NCBI GenBank assembly: GCA_015222755.1
Contig: JADFVX010000036.1
Coordinates: 1-11,712 of the forward strand
Direction of reading: 5' to 3'
Length of the DNA stretch: 11,712 bases
From: Pseudomonadota bacterium
Lineage (GTDB): Bacteria > Desulfobacterota > JADFVX01
Below, piece by piece: positions 1 to 5,935 of this stretch (the first letter of the stretch is position 1; every line of letters begins with the position of its first letter). The notes under the pieces were generated by a model that was not told the origin of the DNA, made no database searches, and worked only from the letters and a program-made list of their open reading frames with translations. Made by a program: the position numbers and the translations under genes.

Positions 1-532
1 CCTCGGTGCGCAGTCGCTTTACCGACTCGGCCGTTACTCCGCAGTGAACTGTAATGAAATCGACACCGTCTTCGAGATGTTTTTCTATACCGTCGAATAT
101 TTCATCTGCCGTCATCTGGAAGATAGCGCGTCCGGCATTGAATGTCTCAAGCGCCGCCTGATAGAGAGGCACTGTGCCTATGATGACCTTAGACTCCGCC
201 ATGATGCGCCGACGTACCAGATTGACATCTCCACCGGTAGAAAGGTCCATCACCGCATCTGCTCCAGCCTTTTCCGCGACACGGAGCTTTTCGAGTTCAC
301 ACTCAAGCTCCTTGATGTCCCTTGAGGTACCTATATTGGCATTTACCTTCGTCTTCAGGCCCTTGCCGATCCCAAGCGGTGCAATATTCGTATGTTTATT
401 GTTGCGGCAGACAACTATATTGCCATCAGCCACTCCCTGCCGTATAAACTCCGGCTCCAGCCCTTCCTGCAGGGCTACCTCCTTCATCTCCGGCGTAATA
501 TTTCCCTTACGGGCCTCTATCAATTGTGTCAT
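1..532 (-). CDS. thiC: Phosphomethylpyrimidine synthase ThiC (N-terminal part, cut by window edge)
   Basis: ThiC is a radical-SAM enzyme that rearranges aminoimidazole ribotide into hydroxymethylpyrimidine phosphate, the pyrimidine half of thiamine. Only the first 177 residues lie in the window; the frame runs open off the left edge, so the C-terminal cluster-binding cysteines are not visible. Recognisable ThiC stretches are GIGKGLKTKVNANIGTS (about residues 55-71), MDLSTGGD (about 95-102) and IIGTVPLYQA (about 117-126). The protein begins directly at the conserved core (MTQLIEARKG), as in the shorter form of about 430 residues and unlike the longer E. coli type. The ATG at 532-530 is preceded by AAAGGAG at a spacing of 5. 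It lies 17 bases after the DUF559 gene and is the last visible gene of the TPP-controlled operon. The identification is firm; the full length is unknown. Confidence 0.95.
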   Translation of the reverse strand, partial: MTQLIEARKGNITPEMKEVALQEGLEPEFIRQGVADGNIVVCRNNKHTNIAPLGIGKGLKTKVNANIGTSRDIKELECELEKLRVAEKAGADAVMDLSTGGDVNLVRRRIMAESKVIIGTVPLYQAALETFNAGRAIFQMTADEIFDGIEKHLEDGVDFITVHCGVTAESVKRLRTE

Positions 533-549
533 GGTTTCTCCTTTGATAA

Positions 550-951
550 TTAATCTGATATCCTCTCCCCCGTGGGGAGAGGATTAAGGTGAGGGGAGTT
601 ACATCTCTTTTCTTCAATTGTTTTTCTAATCACTTCGTGAACCCCCTCAATGTTATTCAATATATCCAAGTTGTCGAATCGCAACATTTTTACTCCCAAT
701 TTGGACAACTCTTCCTCTCTCAAGTTGTCATGGTAGATTCCAGCCTCTTCATAATGTTGCCCACCATCAGCCTCGATTCCAAGCTTGTACTCCGGTGCAT
801 AAAAATCCAGTATGTACCGTCCAATAGAAAATTGCCTTCTGAATTTCACATTGGCAAGTTGACGATTTCGCAGTACAGACCAAAGCTTTTTTTCTGCATC
901 TGTTTGATTTCCCCGCAGGGCCCTGCACAATTCTATATTGTTACGTTTCAT
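550..951 (-). CDS. DUF559 nuclease-like protein inserted in the thi operon
   Basis: A small protein of the DUF559 (COG2852) family, which is related to Vsr-type and PD-(D/E)XK-like endonucleases; no specific function is established. Counting from a GTG at 960, landmarks are AEKKLWSVLRNRQL (22-35), FRRQFSIGRYILDFYAPEYK (40-59, with D52) and GIEADGGQH (61-69, with E63, D65 and H69). The putative active-site acidic residues are therefore intact. The family domain ends near residue 118. The last 15 or so residues (SPHLNPLPTGERISD) are simply the translated intergenic repeat at 561-598. Start choice: an ATG at 951 matches usual family N-termini and has a GAGGGGG stretch directly before it. A GTG at 960 would overlap the thiE stop (GTGA). 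The gene separates thiE from thiC, has no thiamine role I can infer, and lies between inward-facing repeats, so it looks like an inserted cassette. Confidence 0.88.
   Translation of the reverse strand: MKRNNIELCRALRGNQTDAEKKLWSVLRNRQLANVKFRRQFSIGRYILDFYAPEYKLGIEADGGQHYEEAGIYHDNLREEELSKLGVKMLRFDNLDILNNIEGVHEVIRKTIEEKRCNSPHLNPLPTGERISD
561..598 (+). repeat. Left GC-rich hairpin repeat flanking the DUF559 gene
   Basis: A perfect 9-bp stem (CCTCTCCCC at 562-570, GGGGAGAGG at 574-582, loop CGT) is followed by ATTAAGGTGAGGGG. This resembles the CCCTCACC...CTCTCCCC intergenic repeats seen dispersed in many bacterial genomes. The GGTGAGGGG end points into the DUF559 gene and forms its 3' coding end on the minus strand. 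There is no T-tract, so it is not a typical intrinsic terminator. Confidence 0.7.
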
Positions 952-980
952 CCCCCTCACCCCAAAATGGAGAGGGGGGC
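951..980 (-). repeat. Right GC-rich repeat flanking the DUF559 gene (inverted copy)
   Basis: On the minus strand this reads CTCTCCATTTTGGGGTGAGGGG. It is a diverged version of the 561-598 repeat in inverted orientation, with the GGTGAGGGG-like end again facing the DUF559 gene. It encodes the last residues and the stop of thiE as well as the start region of the DUF559 gene. Its hairpin is degenerate compared with the left copy. Confidence 0.6.
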
Positions 981-1586
981 TATACTCATGATTTTTTCAG
1001 TCTCCCCTTTTACATCCTCGGCATTAAGTACGGCAGATATCATTGCCACACCATTTACCCCCGCCTGTATCACCTCAGCAATATTGTTCTTTTTTATCCC
1101 CCCCAGTGCATAAATTGGGATATGTGTATTTCTACATACTTCTTCCAGCTTATCCAGTCCCTGCGGTGCTCCATATTGCATCTTGGATGGGGTCTCATAT
1201 ATAGGGCTGAAGGTGATAAAATCAGCCCCTTCTTCCTCCGCCTTCTTTGCGGCTTCCATTGAGTGGGTCGATACCCCGACAATGGCATCAGGGCCTATCA
1301 GCCTTCTAACATCACTCAGGCTGAAGGAGTCCTCCGGCAAATGCACACCGTCTGCACCTGCTGCCGCTGCAATATCGGCACGTTCGTTGATCAGCAGCTT
1401 TGCATCATATCTATTTGTAAGCTCCCGCATCTGTAGGGCCAGCTTATGCAGCTCTCTGCCCGACAGGTCCTTTTCTCTAAGTTGCACCAGGCGGGCGCCG
1501 CCTTTAAGGGCCTCTTCCACCACCTCGATCAGTGGCCTTCCACCGGTCTGGTGGCGATCGGTGATCAGGTAGAGTGATGGAAGCAT
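957..1586 (-). CDS. thiE: Thiamine-phosphate synthase ThiE
   Basis: ThiE joins hydroxymethylpyrimidine diphosphate with thiazole phosphate (or its carboxylated form) to give thiamine phosphate, a cytosolic step using a TIM-barrel fold. The 209 residues are normal for the family. Visible motifs are LYLITDR (5-11), VQLREKDLSGRELHKLA (34-50), LLINERADIAAAAGADGVHL (64-83), GVSTHS (103-108), FSPIYETPSK (125-134), a GAPQGL segment (139-144) and YALGGI (159-164). The FSPIYETPSK loop differs from the GP(I/V)xxTxTK loop of the B. subtilis enzyme and matches another ThiE/TenI subgroup. With no other synthase present and thiG adjacent, ThiE is preferred over the thiazole tautomerase TenI. The start lies 5 bases after the thiG stop, with AAGGAAG just before the ATG. 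The final residues (APLSILG) and the TGA come from the repeat at 951-980, so the native C-terminus may have been replaced. Confidence 0.92.
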   Translation of the reverse strand: MLPSLYLITDRHQTGGRPLIEVVEEALKGGARLVQLREKDLSGRELHKLALQMRELTNRYDAKLLINERADIAAAAGADGVHLPEDSFSLSDVRRLIGPDAIVGVSTHSMEAAKKAEEEGADFITFSPIYETPSKMQYGAPQGLDKLEEVCRNTHIPIYALGGIKKNNIAEVIQAGVNGVAMISAVLNAEDVKGETEKIMSIAPLSILG

Positions 1587-1591
1587 CTTCC

Positions 1592-2371
1592 TTAGTTTCC
1601 TAGCACCCCTTCAATAGGACTGCTTGCCGTGGCATAGAGCTTTTTTGGCATACGTCCGGCAAGGTAGGCCTCGCGCCCAGCCTCTATGGCCTTTTTCATG
1701 GCACTTGCCATAAGGATGGGGTCTTTAGCCCCTGCAATGCCTGTGTTCATAAGCACGGCGTCACATCCAAGTTCCATAGCGATAGCCGCATCACTGGCAG
1801 TCCCGACACCGGCATCTACAAGTATGGGCACCCTGGCATCTTCAAGGATGATCTTTATATTGTAGGGATTGCAGATGCCCAGCCCGCTACCTATGGGTGC
1901 TCCCAACGGCATTACAGCGGCACAGCCCATCTCCTCAAGCTTTTTTGCAGAAATAGGATCATCGCTGGTGTAGGCCATGACGGTAAACCCATCGTCTATG
2001 AGGACCTTGGCTGCCTCAAGTGTTGCCGGGATATCGGGAAATAAGGTCTTCGTGTCGCCCAGCACCTCCAGTTTCACCAGGTCCCAGCCCCCTGCCTCGC
2101 GAGCCATACGGCAGGTACGGATAGCGTCCTCGGCATTAAAACAGCCCGCAGTATTGGGCAGGATGGTATATTTTTTCGGGTCTATGTAGTCGAGGAGGTT
2201 TTCCTCATTCTTATCGGTAATATTAACCCGTCTCACCGCCACGGTAACTATCTCCGCCCCGGAGGTCTCTATTGCCCTTTTTGTCTCCTCAAAGTCTTTA
2301 TATTTCCCTGTCCCGACAAGCAAGCGGGAGTTGTATTCCCTTCCAGCTATAGTTAATTTGTCATCCTTCAT
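1592..2371 (-). CDS. thiG: Thiazole synthase ThiG
   Basis: ThiG condenses deoxyxylulose 5-phosphate, dehydroglycine (from ThiH) and sulfur carried as ThiS-thiocarboxylate into the thiazole phosphate carboxylate. Its 259 residues match the usual 250-260. Landmarks are the N-terminal SRLLVGTGKYKDF (15-27), VTVAVRR (42-48), LPNTAGC (71-77), WDLVKLEVLGD (96-106, with K100 as the expected imine-forming lysine), the phosphate-binding MPLGAPIGSGLG region (about 154-165), and ILVDAGVGTASDAA followed by VLMNTGIAGA. The C-terminus SSPIEGVLG is also typical. The ATG at 2371 has a strong AGGTGAGGAG ribosome-binding site. It is separated from thiS by a 138-base spacer made of degenerate repeats, the only large gap inside the operon. 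Confidence 0.97.
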   Translation of the reverse strand: MKDDKLTIAGREYNSRLLVGTGKYKDFEETKRAIETSGAEIVTVAVRRVNITDKNEENLLDYIDPKKYTILPNTAGCFNAEDAIRTCRMAREAGGWDLVKLEVLGDTKTLFPDIPATLEAAKVLIDDGFTVMAYTSDDPISAKKLEEMGCAAVMPLGAPIGSGLGICNPYNIKIILEDARVPILVDAGVGTASDAAIAMELGCDAVLMNTGIAGAKDPILMASAMKKAIEAGREAYLAGRMPKKLYATASSPIEGVLGN

Positions 2372-2402
2372 ATTTATCTCCTCACCTAATTATTTGCAAA
2401 AT

Positions 2403-2510
2403 ATTTTTGACACAGATTTTCAGTGAAACACCAGATTTGAACAGATTCATCAGTCAGTCTCTGTGCAAATCATAATCAATCCGTGATTATCAGTGTCTAA
2501 TCTGTTTTTT
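2403..2510. repeat. Degenerate CAGATT-type repeat spacer between thiS and thiG
   Basis: The thiS-thiG gap holds three CAGATT copies on the plus strand (2413-2418, 2432-2437, 2442-2447). Facing them on the minus strand are CAGATT at 2504-2499 and a related CACGGATTGATTATGATT stretch. The arms point toward each other, as in the block at 10271-10349. It encodes nothing I can recognise. Confidence 0.5.
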
Positions 2511-2710
2511 CATCCGCCGCCGACCATCTTTACTATCTCAAGCACATCACCTTCCTCCAGTACCGTAGTCGGATGCAGGCTCCTTGAGACGATCTCCCGG
2601 TTTCTTTCCACAGCGATCCCGATAGCTGGCGTCTTCATCTCTTCCAGCAGCTGACTCACTGTAAGATCTTCACTTACTTCCCGTTCTTCCCCGTTAATGA
2701 TGATATGCAT
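2510..2710 (-). CDS. thiS: Sulfur carrier protein ThiS
   Basis: A 66-residue ubiquitin-like (beta-grasp) protein that carries sulfur as a C-terminal thiocarboxylate for thiazole formation by ThiG. The N-terminal MHIIINGEEREV strand, the TVSQLLEEM helix (18-26) and the essential diglycine end (KMVGGG) are all present; family members usually have 64-70 residues. The ATG at 2710 follows GAGGTG closely, 11 bases after the stop of the thiH-like gene, consistent with co-translation. ThiS must be adenylated by a ThiF/MoeB-type enzyme and loaded with sulfur, but no such gene lies in the window. Confidence 0.95.
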   Translation of the reverse strand: MHIIINGEEREVSEDLTVSQLLEEMKTPAIGIAVERNREIVSRSLHPTTVLEEGDVLEIVKMVGGG

Positions 2711-2721
2711 TTTTCACCTCG

Positions 2722-4098
2722 CTAAAAATAAAGATCCCGCTCACCGGTATTGATCTGTGCCAGTTTTTTTTCTGTCGCCGCACGGAGCTTCTTGTCTTTA
2801 ATGTCGGCCAGATTTTTCCTTATCAGGTCTTCACATGCATCAGCGCTGCCGTTGGCATGATCAATTATATACTCCTGCAAGGTCAGCAGGGAATTGGGCA
2901 GGCAGTAACGCTCCATCTCCTCGTGGGAGACCCTTTGTGTAAACTCCTTTCCCGTCCGGCCCGTCCGATAGCAGGAAGTGCAAAGAGAGGGCAGATTTCC
3001 TGTAGATGTGATATAGGCGATCATCTCCTCAAGAGACCTGTGATCGCTTGTGCGGAACTGTGATGCATCAAAGCGCTCCCCCTTTTCGGAGTAGCCGCCC
3101 GGGTCGGTCCTTGAGCCGGCACTTACCTGTGAAACGCCTATGTCTATAAGCTCGTCTCTAAGTGCTGCAGGCTCCCTTGTCGTCACTACTATCCCGGCAG
3201 GAGGAACTGCAAGACGGTAAATGGCTACGATAAGCTTGAAATCCTCATCCGATACAGGGTAGGGTGGTGCCGTAAGTGGCGACCCCGTTGCAGGCTGAAG
3301 GCGAGGTGCGGAAATAGTGTGGGGCCATGCCCCGAACTTTTCGTGCAGGTGACGGGCATGGTTGACTATAGCAAGAACCTCAAAGCGCCAGTCATACAGG
3401 CCGAGCAGTGTGCCGATGCCGACATCATCAAAGCCCGCTGGTATTGCACCGTCCAGAGCGGCAAGGCGTTTTTCGTAGTCTTTTTTAGGGCCCGCCGGGT
3501 GCATTTCACGGTATGTCGCTTCGTGATAGGCCTCCTGGAAGACCTGGAAGACACCCACTCCCGCCTTTTTCAGCTTTTTAAGATCTGTATCAGGCATCGG
3601 TGCGGCGTTGACGTGCAGGATGCGGATCCCTGTATTTTCATAGATAGCACCGACTATCTCTTTGATCCGGTCGACGTTGGAATTTTTGGGAGACTCTCCG
3701 GCTACGAGCAGGATGCGGTTAAAACCGAGTTTTTCAAGAGCGGCCGCCTCATTCACAGCTTCTTCAATAGATAGTGTATGGCGTATGGCATCGGGGTTGT
3801 CCCGCCGGAAGCCGCAGTAGAGACAGTTGTTGATACAGTCGTTGGTAAGATAGAGCGGGGCAAAAAGAACAATACGTTTGCCGAAGCATTTCAGCTTGAC
3901 CTCGCGGGCAGCATCAAAGATCTGCCTGCGCAGCTTGGCATCCTGCCCTGCATGGATCAATAGGCCCACATCTTCGAGAGCCAGGCCGCCCAGGGCCTTT
4001 GCACGGTCGAGTACAAGGCTAACAGCCTCTACAGTGGGGACTGCAGCGTCCTGTAAAATTGCTTCAATATGATTGCTGTCGATGATTTTCTTCTTCAT
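2722..4098 (-). CDS. thiH: HydG-type radical-SAM tyrosine lyase in the ThiH position
   Basis: A radical-SAM enzyme that should split tyrosine into p-cresol and dehydroglycine, the latter being the substrate of ThiG. The SAM-cluster motif is CX3CX2C (C88, C92, C95) in LTNDCINNCLYCGF. Other shared segments are FQEAYHEATY (187-196), PHTISAPRLQPATG (259-272) and SAGSRTDPGGY (326-336). At 458 residues it is about 80 longer than E. coli ThiH. It ends in a full HydG-type C-terminal domain: LCTSCYRTGRTG, then YCLPNSLLT, giving CX2CX22C (C373, C376, C399), and a final GERDLYF. In HydG this domain holds a second 4Fe-4S cluster that turns dehydroglycine into CO and cyanide. H260 may correspond to the HydG histidine that binds the extra iron. 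TPP riboswitch control and the thiS-thiG neighbours argue for a thiamine role, while the sequence argues for HydG descent. No hydE or hydF is nearby. The ATG at 4098 lacks a clear Shine-Dalgarno sequence. Confidence 0.88.
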   Translation of the reverse strand: MKKKIIDSNHIEAILQDAAVPTVEAVSLVLDRAKALGGLALEDVGLLIHAGQDAKLRRQIFDAAREVKLKCFGKRIVLFAPLYLTNDCINNCLYCGFRRDNPDAIRHTLSIEEAVNEAAALEKLGFNRILLVAGESPKNSNVDRIKEIVGAIYENTGIRILHVNAAPMPDTDLKKLKKAGVGVFQVFQEAYHEATYREMHPAGPKKDYEKRLAALDGAIPAGFDDVGIGTLLGLYDWRFEVLAIVNHARHLHEKFGAWPHTISAPRLQPATGSPLTAPPYPVSDEDFKLIVAIYRLAVPPAGIVVTTREPAALRDELIDIGVSQVSAGSRTDPGGYSEKGERFDASQFRTSDHRSLEEMIAYITSTGNLPSLCTSCYRTGRTGKEFTQRVSHEEMERYCLPNSLLTLQEYIIDHANGSADACEDLIRKNLADIKDKKLRAATEKKLAQINTGERDLYF

Positions 4099-4100
4099 GG

Positions 4101-4138
4101 CAAATAAAAGGGCCGCTCCATTTTAAGAAGCGGCCCTT
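4101..4138 (-). terminator. Intrinsic terminator of the TPP riboswitch
   Basis: Reading the minus strand, AAGGGCCGCT (4138-4129) pairs perfectly with AGCGGCCCTT (4117-4108), followed by a TTTATTT run. It lies 19 bases after the aptamer and ends almost at the thiH-like start codon. This fits TPP-triggered premature termination as the control mode of the operon. Confidence 0.88.
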
Positions 4139-4157
4139 GTGAGATATTTTCTCCCTT

Positions 4158-4250
4158 GCTGTGCCCGCTTCCCTACGCCGGTATGATCCGTATCAGGTTC
4201 AAGGGGTCGCTCCCTTTCGGAAACTCTCAGCCTCTTCGGGCTCCCCCAGC
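4158..4250 (-). promoter_or_regulatory. TPP (THI-box) riboswitch aptamer
   Basis: The minus strand carries the conserved THI-element parts in order: GCTGGGG at the 5' end (from 4250), GAGGCTGAGA (CTGAGA at 4230-4225), GACCCCTTGAACCTGAT (4208-4192), GGATCATACCGGCGTAGGGAAGC in pieces down to 4167, and a closing CAGC (4161-4158) that can pair with the 5' GCTG. Binding of thiamine diphosphate should favour the downstream terminator and shut off the thi genes. Confidence 0.97.
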
Positions 4251-4265
4251 GATATTTAAGTTGTT

Positions 4266-4295
4266 AAAATAACAGATTTGGCTTTGGAAAGTCAA
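4266..4295 (-). promoter_or_regulatory. Likely promoter of the thiamine operon
   Basis: On the minus strand, a TTGACT -35 box (4295-4290) and a TATTTT -10 box (4271-4266) are 18 bases apart. Transcription would begin just before the riboswitch aptamer at 4250. The promoter sits in the 47-base gap after the DUF2784 stop. No terminator separates the two units, so read-through from the comM operon is possible. Confidence 0.5.
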
Positions 4296-4297
4296 TT

Positions 4298-4687
4298 TTA
4301 TGGAGCTTTACGGTTTTTACCTTTTGGCGGATATGCCTTAAGCAGCCAAAGGGCCAGAAGAAAAGCGAGGCAGTAGACAAGGGCAAAGATCCAGAGCGGC
4401 AGGTCGTAATATATAAAGTTTTCGATAACACGGACTATGAAACTCTCCTCAATTGCCGCCTCCCCCGCTGCCTGCCGCAGCCTAAACTCTAATATAGTTA
4501 AGGGACAGAGTCGTCCAAGCAGCGCCTGAAGAGCTACAATGCCCAGAAGAAATATATGTGTAAAGCGGAAAAGCCGGTTGGCCGTCCAGGCCCAGCGGAA
4601 GGATATACCTCCGACAATGGCGACAAAGGCAAAGATATTAAATAAGACAATCCCTGCATGGATGATGAATACAAGCTCTGTCAACAT
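4298..4687 (-). CDS. DUF2784 small membrane protein
   Basis: A 129-residue integral membrane protein with about four hydrophobic segments (roughly 5-28, 42-60, 84-95 and 97-116). It matches the DUF2784 family by the GRLCPLTILEFRLRQAAGEA core (58-77, with C61) and a following short helix with an acidic ESFI. No molecular function is established for the family. The ATG at 4687 is chosen because it begins the first membrane helix and lies 2 bases after the NnrS-type gene stop, with GAGG at the stop. A longer reading from 4771 would overlap the upstream gene by 82 bases and adds a non-hydrophobic tail. The tight spacing implies translational coupling with the NnrS-type gene, suggesting the two membrane proteins act together. 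Confidence 0.82.
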   Translation of the reverse strand: MLTELVFIIHAGIVLFNIFAFVAIVGGISFRWAWTANRLFRFTHIFLLGIVALQALLGRLCPLTILEFRLRQAAGEAAIEESFIVRVIENFIYYDLPLWIFALVYCLAFLLALWLLKAYPPKGKNRKAP

Positions 4688-4689
4688 CC

Positions 4690-5931
4690 TCAACCCGGCT
4701 GACCATCCACGCGAGGCCTGAGGTATATTATGCCGTAGCGGAAGGCCCATGGTATCAGGCTGGCAAGCCACATCATAGAGGCTATGAGGTTAAGGTGAAT
4801 GGGCAGCAAGGCGTTAAGTATATCTACCTCTGCCAGAATGCGCAGCATTGCCGCAGCCTGTATTCCCCAGAAGCAGCGCCAAGTGAAATCATCCATCTTA
4901 AGGGGCCGGCCCGAGTGACCCAGCGAGACCCGCGTACCCATGGCGACTACCATGCTGGTGAGAAAACCGATTGCAATTGCGTGCAGCGGGCCCTTGCCGA
5001 GGATAGCTCCTCCACTGATAAAAAGCCAGAGGCTCTGCACGGTGTAAAGAGCGACCCCTGCAGAAAACCACAGAAAGGATATGTGAAGCACCGCAAGCAG
5101 GCGCTCTTTGAAACTGGCTATAAAGCCCCAGATGACTGTATGGTAGAGTCCGAAGAGCAGCAGTGGGATATCGAAAAGAAAGAGCAGCGAATGCTTGCCT
5201 GCAAGCTCTAAGGAGATGTGCCCTATAAGGCCTGCCCAGAGGAAGGGGAGCGACCAGGGCGGCTGGACGATGCGGTAGCCCTCAATGATGTTGCTTGAAA
5301 AGAAGGGAAGCATCTTGTGGGCAACGATGATAAGCAGGGGGATGATATAGAGCCAGAAGCCCGCCCGGATGCTGAGCTGAAATAGGAGCTCATTCCCGCT
5401 GGCAAGAAATGCCAGGTATAATAGCTCACCCGTAATCCCTAATGCTATGGCGATATTTAGATGTGTCTCATGGTATCTTCGCGTTCCCTTTACGGCGATA
5501 TAAACGCCAAGCAAGGCCCGGTAGGCCACCAGCCACCCGGCGAGATGAATAGTTATGGCGGCGAGAACCAGCATCTTCGATACAAGAAGGCCTATGTAAA
5601 AAAGCCCAACCCCTGCCACCTGAAGGAGGAAGGCTGAGGTGTAGCGGCTCTTGGGGACGACCTCCCCGTTCATCCACTTAGGGTAGGTAGTCATAAGGAA
5701 GCCGAAGGTGAAGAAGGGGAATATGGAATATACCATCAGAAAAAGATGCGCAAAGGTGGTGCCGATGGAGAGTTCAAAGGGAGGCCATAGGTCGGAGTAG
5801 CGCCCCGTCAGTTCGACAAGCCAGAATAAAAGGCTCAGTACAAGCTGGACTGCCCCGGCCAGGAACATTATTCGGTGTGGTGCAGCAGTAAAGACCTCCC
5901 ACAATGAGCTTCTAGTTCTGTTTTCCATCAT
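4690..5931 (-). CDS. nnrS: NnrS family polytopic membrane protein
   Basis: A polytopic inner-membrane protein of about 413 residues with roughly twelve hydrophobic helices. NnrS proteins are heme- and copper-containing and are linked to tolerance of nitric oxide and nitrosative stress. Diagnostic segments are an N-terminal TAAPHRIMFLAGA, then VYSIFPFFTFGFLMTTYPKW, HKMLPFFSSN in the middle, and the strongly conserved HAIAIGFLTSMVVAMGTRVS followed by LGHSGRPL. The ATG at 5931 (or the adjacent one at 5928) is preferred because AAGGGATAAGAGG just upstream serves as ribosome-binding site and overlaps the comM stop. A start at 6024 would overlap comM by 89 bases with an unrelated sequence. It forms one transcript with comM and DUF2784. 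No NsrR, FNR-like or other NO-responsive site was recognised. Confidence 0.9.
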   Translation of the reverse strand: MMENRTRSSLWEVFTAAPHRIMFLAGAVQLVLSLLFWLVELTGRYSDLWPPFELSIGTTFAHLFLMVYSIFPFFTFGFLMTTYPKWMNGEVVPKSRYTSAFLLQVAGVGLFYIGLLVSKMLVLAAITIHLAGWLVAYRALLGVYIAVKGTRRYHETHLNIAIALGITGELLYLAFLASGNELLFQLSIRAGFWLYIIPLLIIVAHKMLPFFSSNIIEGYRIVQPPWSLPFLWAGLIGHISLELAGKHSLLFLFDIPLLLFGLYHTVIWGFIASFKERLLAVLHISFLWFSAGVALYTVQSLWLFISGGAILGKGPLHAIAIGFLTSMVVAMGTRVSLGHSGRPLKMDDFTWRCFWGIQAAAMLRILAEVDILNALLPIHLNLIASMMWLASLIPWAFRYGIIYLRPRVDGQPG

Positions 5932-5935
5932 CCTC

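Noticed and set aside
174..587. Open frame on the plus strand opposite thiC
   Set aside because: Serine- and proline-rich antisense reading of a well-recognised thiC; no ribosome-binding site or family signal.
589..1113. Plus-strand open frame opposite DUF559 and thiE
   Set aside because: It runs antisense across two real genes and both repeats, with no recognisable domain.
957..1586. TenI (thiazole tautomerase) instead of ThiE
   Set aside because: The loop is unlike B. subtilis ThiE, but the other ThiE motifs are present and no other synthase is in the operon.
2403..2510. CRISPR-like array in the thiS-thiG spacer
   Set aside because: The repeated unit is about 6 bases, irregularly spaced and on both strands; no repeat-spacer pattern.
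2722..4098. Calling this gene simply a hydrogenase maturation hydG
   Set aside because: Sequence would allow it, but riboswitch control and the thiS-thiG-thiE-thiC neighbours favour a thiamine role; kept as an open question in the findings.
4795..5211. Hydrophilic plus-strand open frame inside the NnrS-type gene
   Set aside because: Antisense to the conserved NnrS HAIAIG/LGHSGRPL region, which clearly codes on the minus strand.
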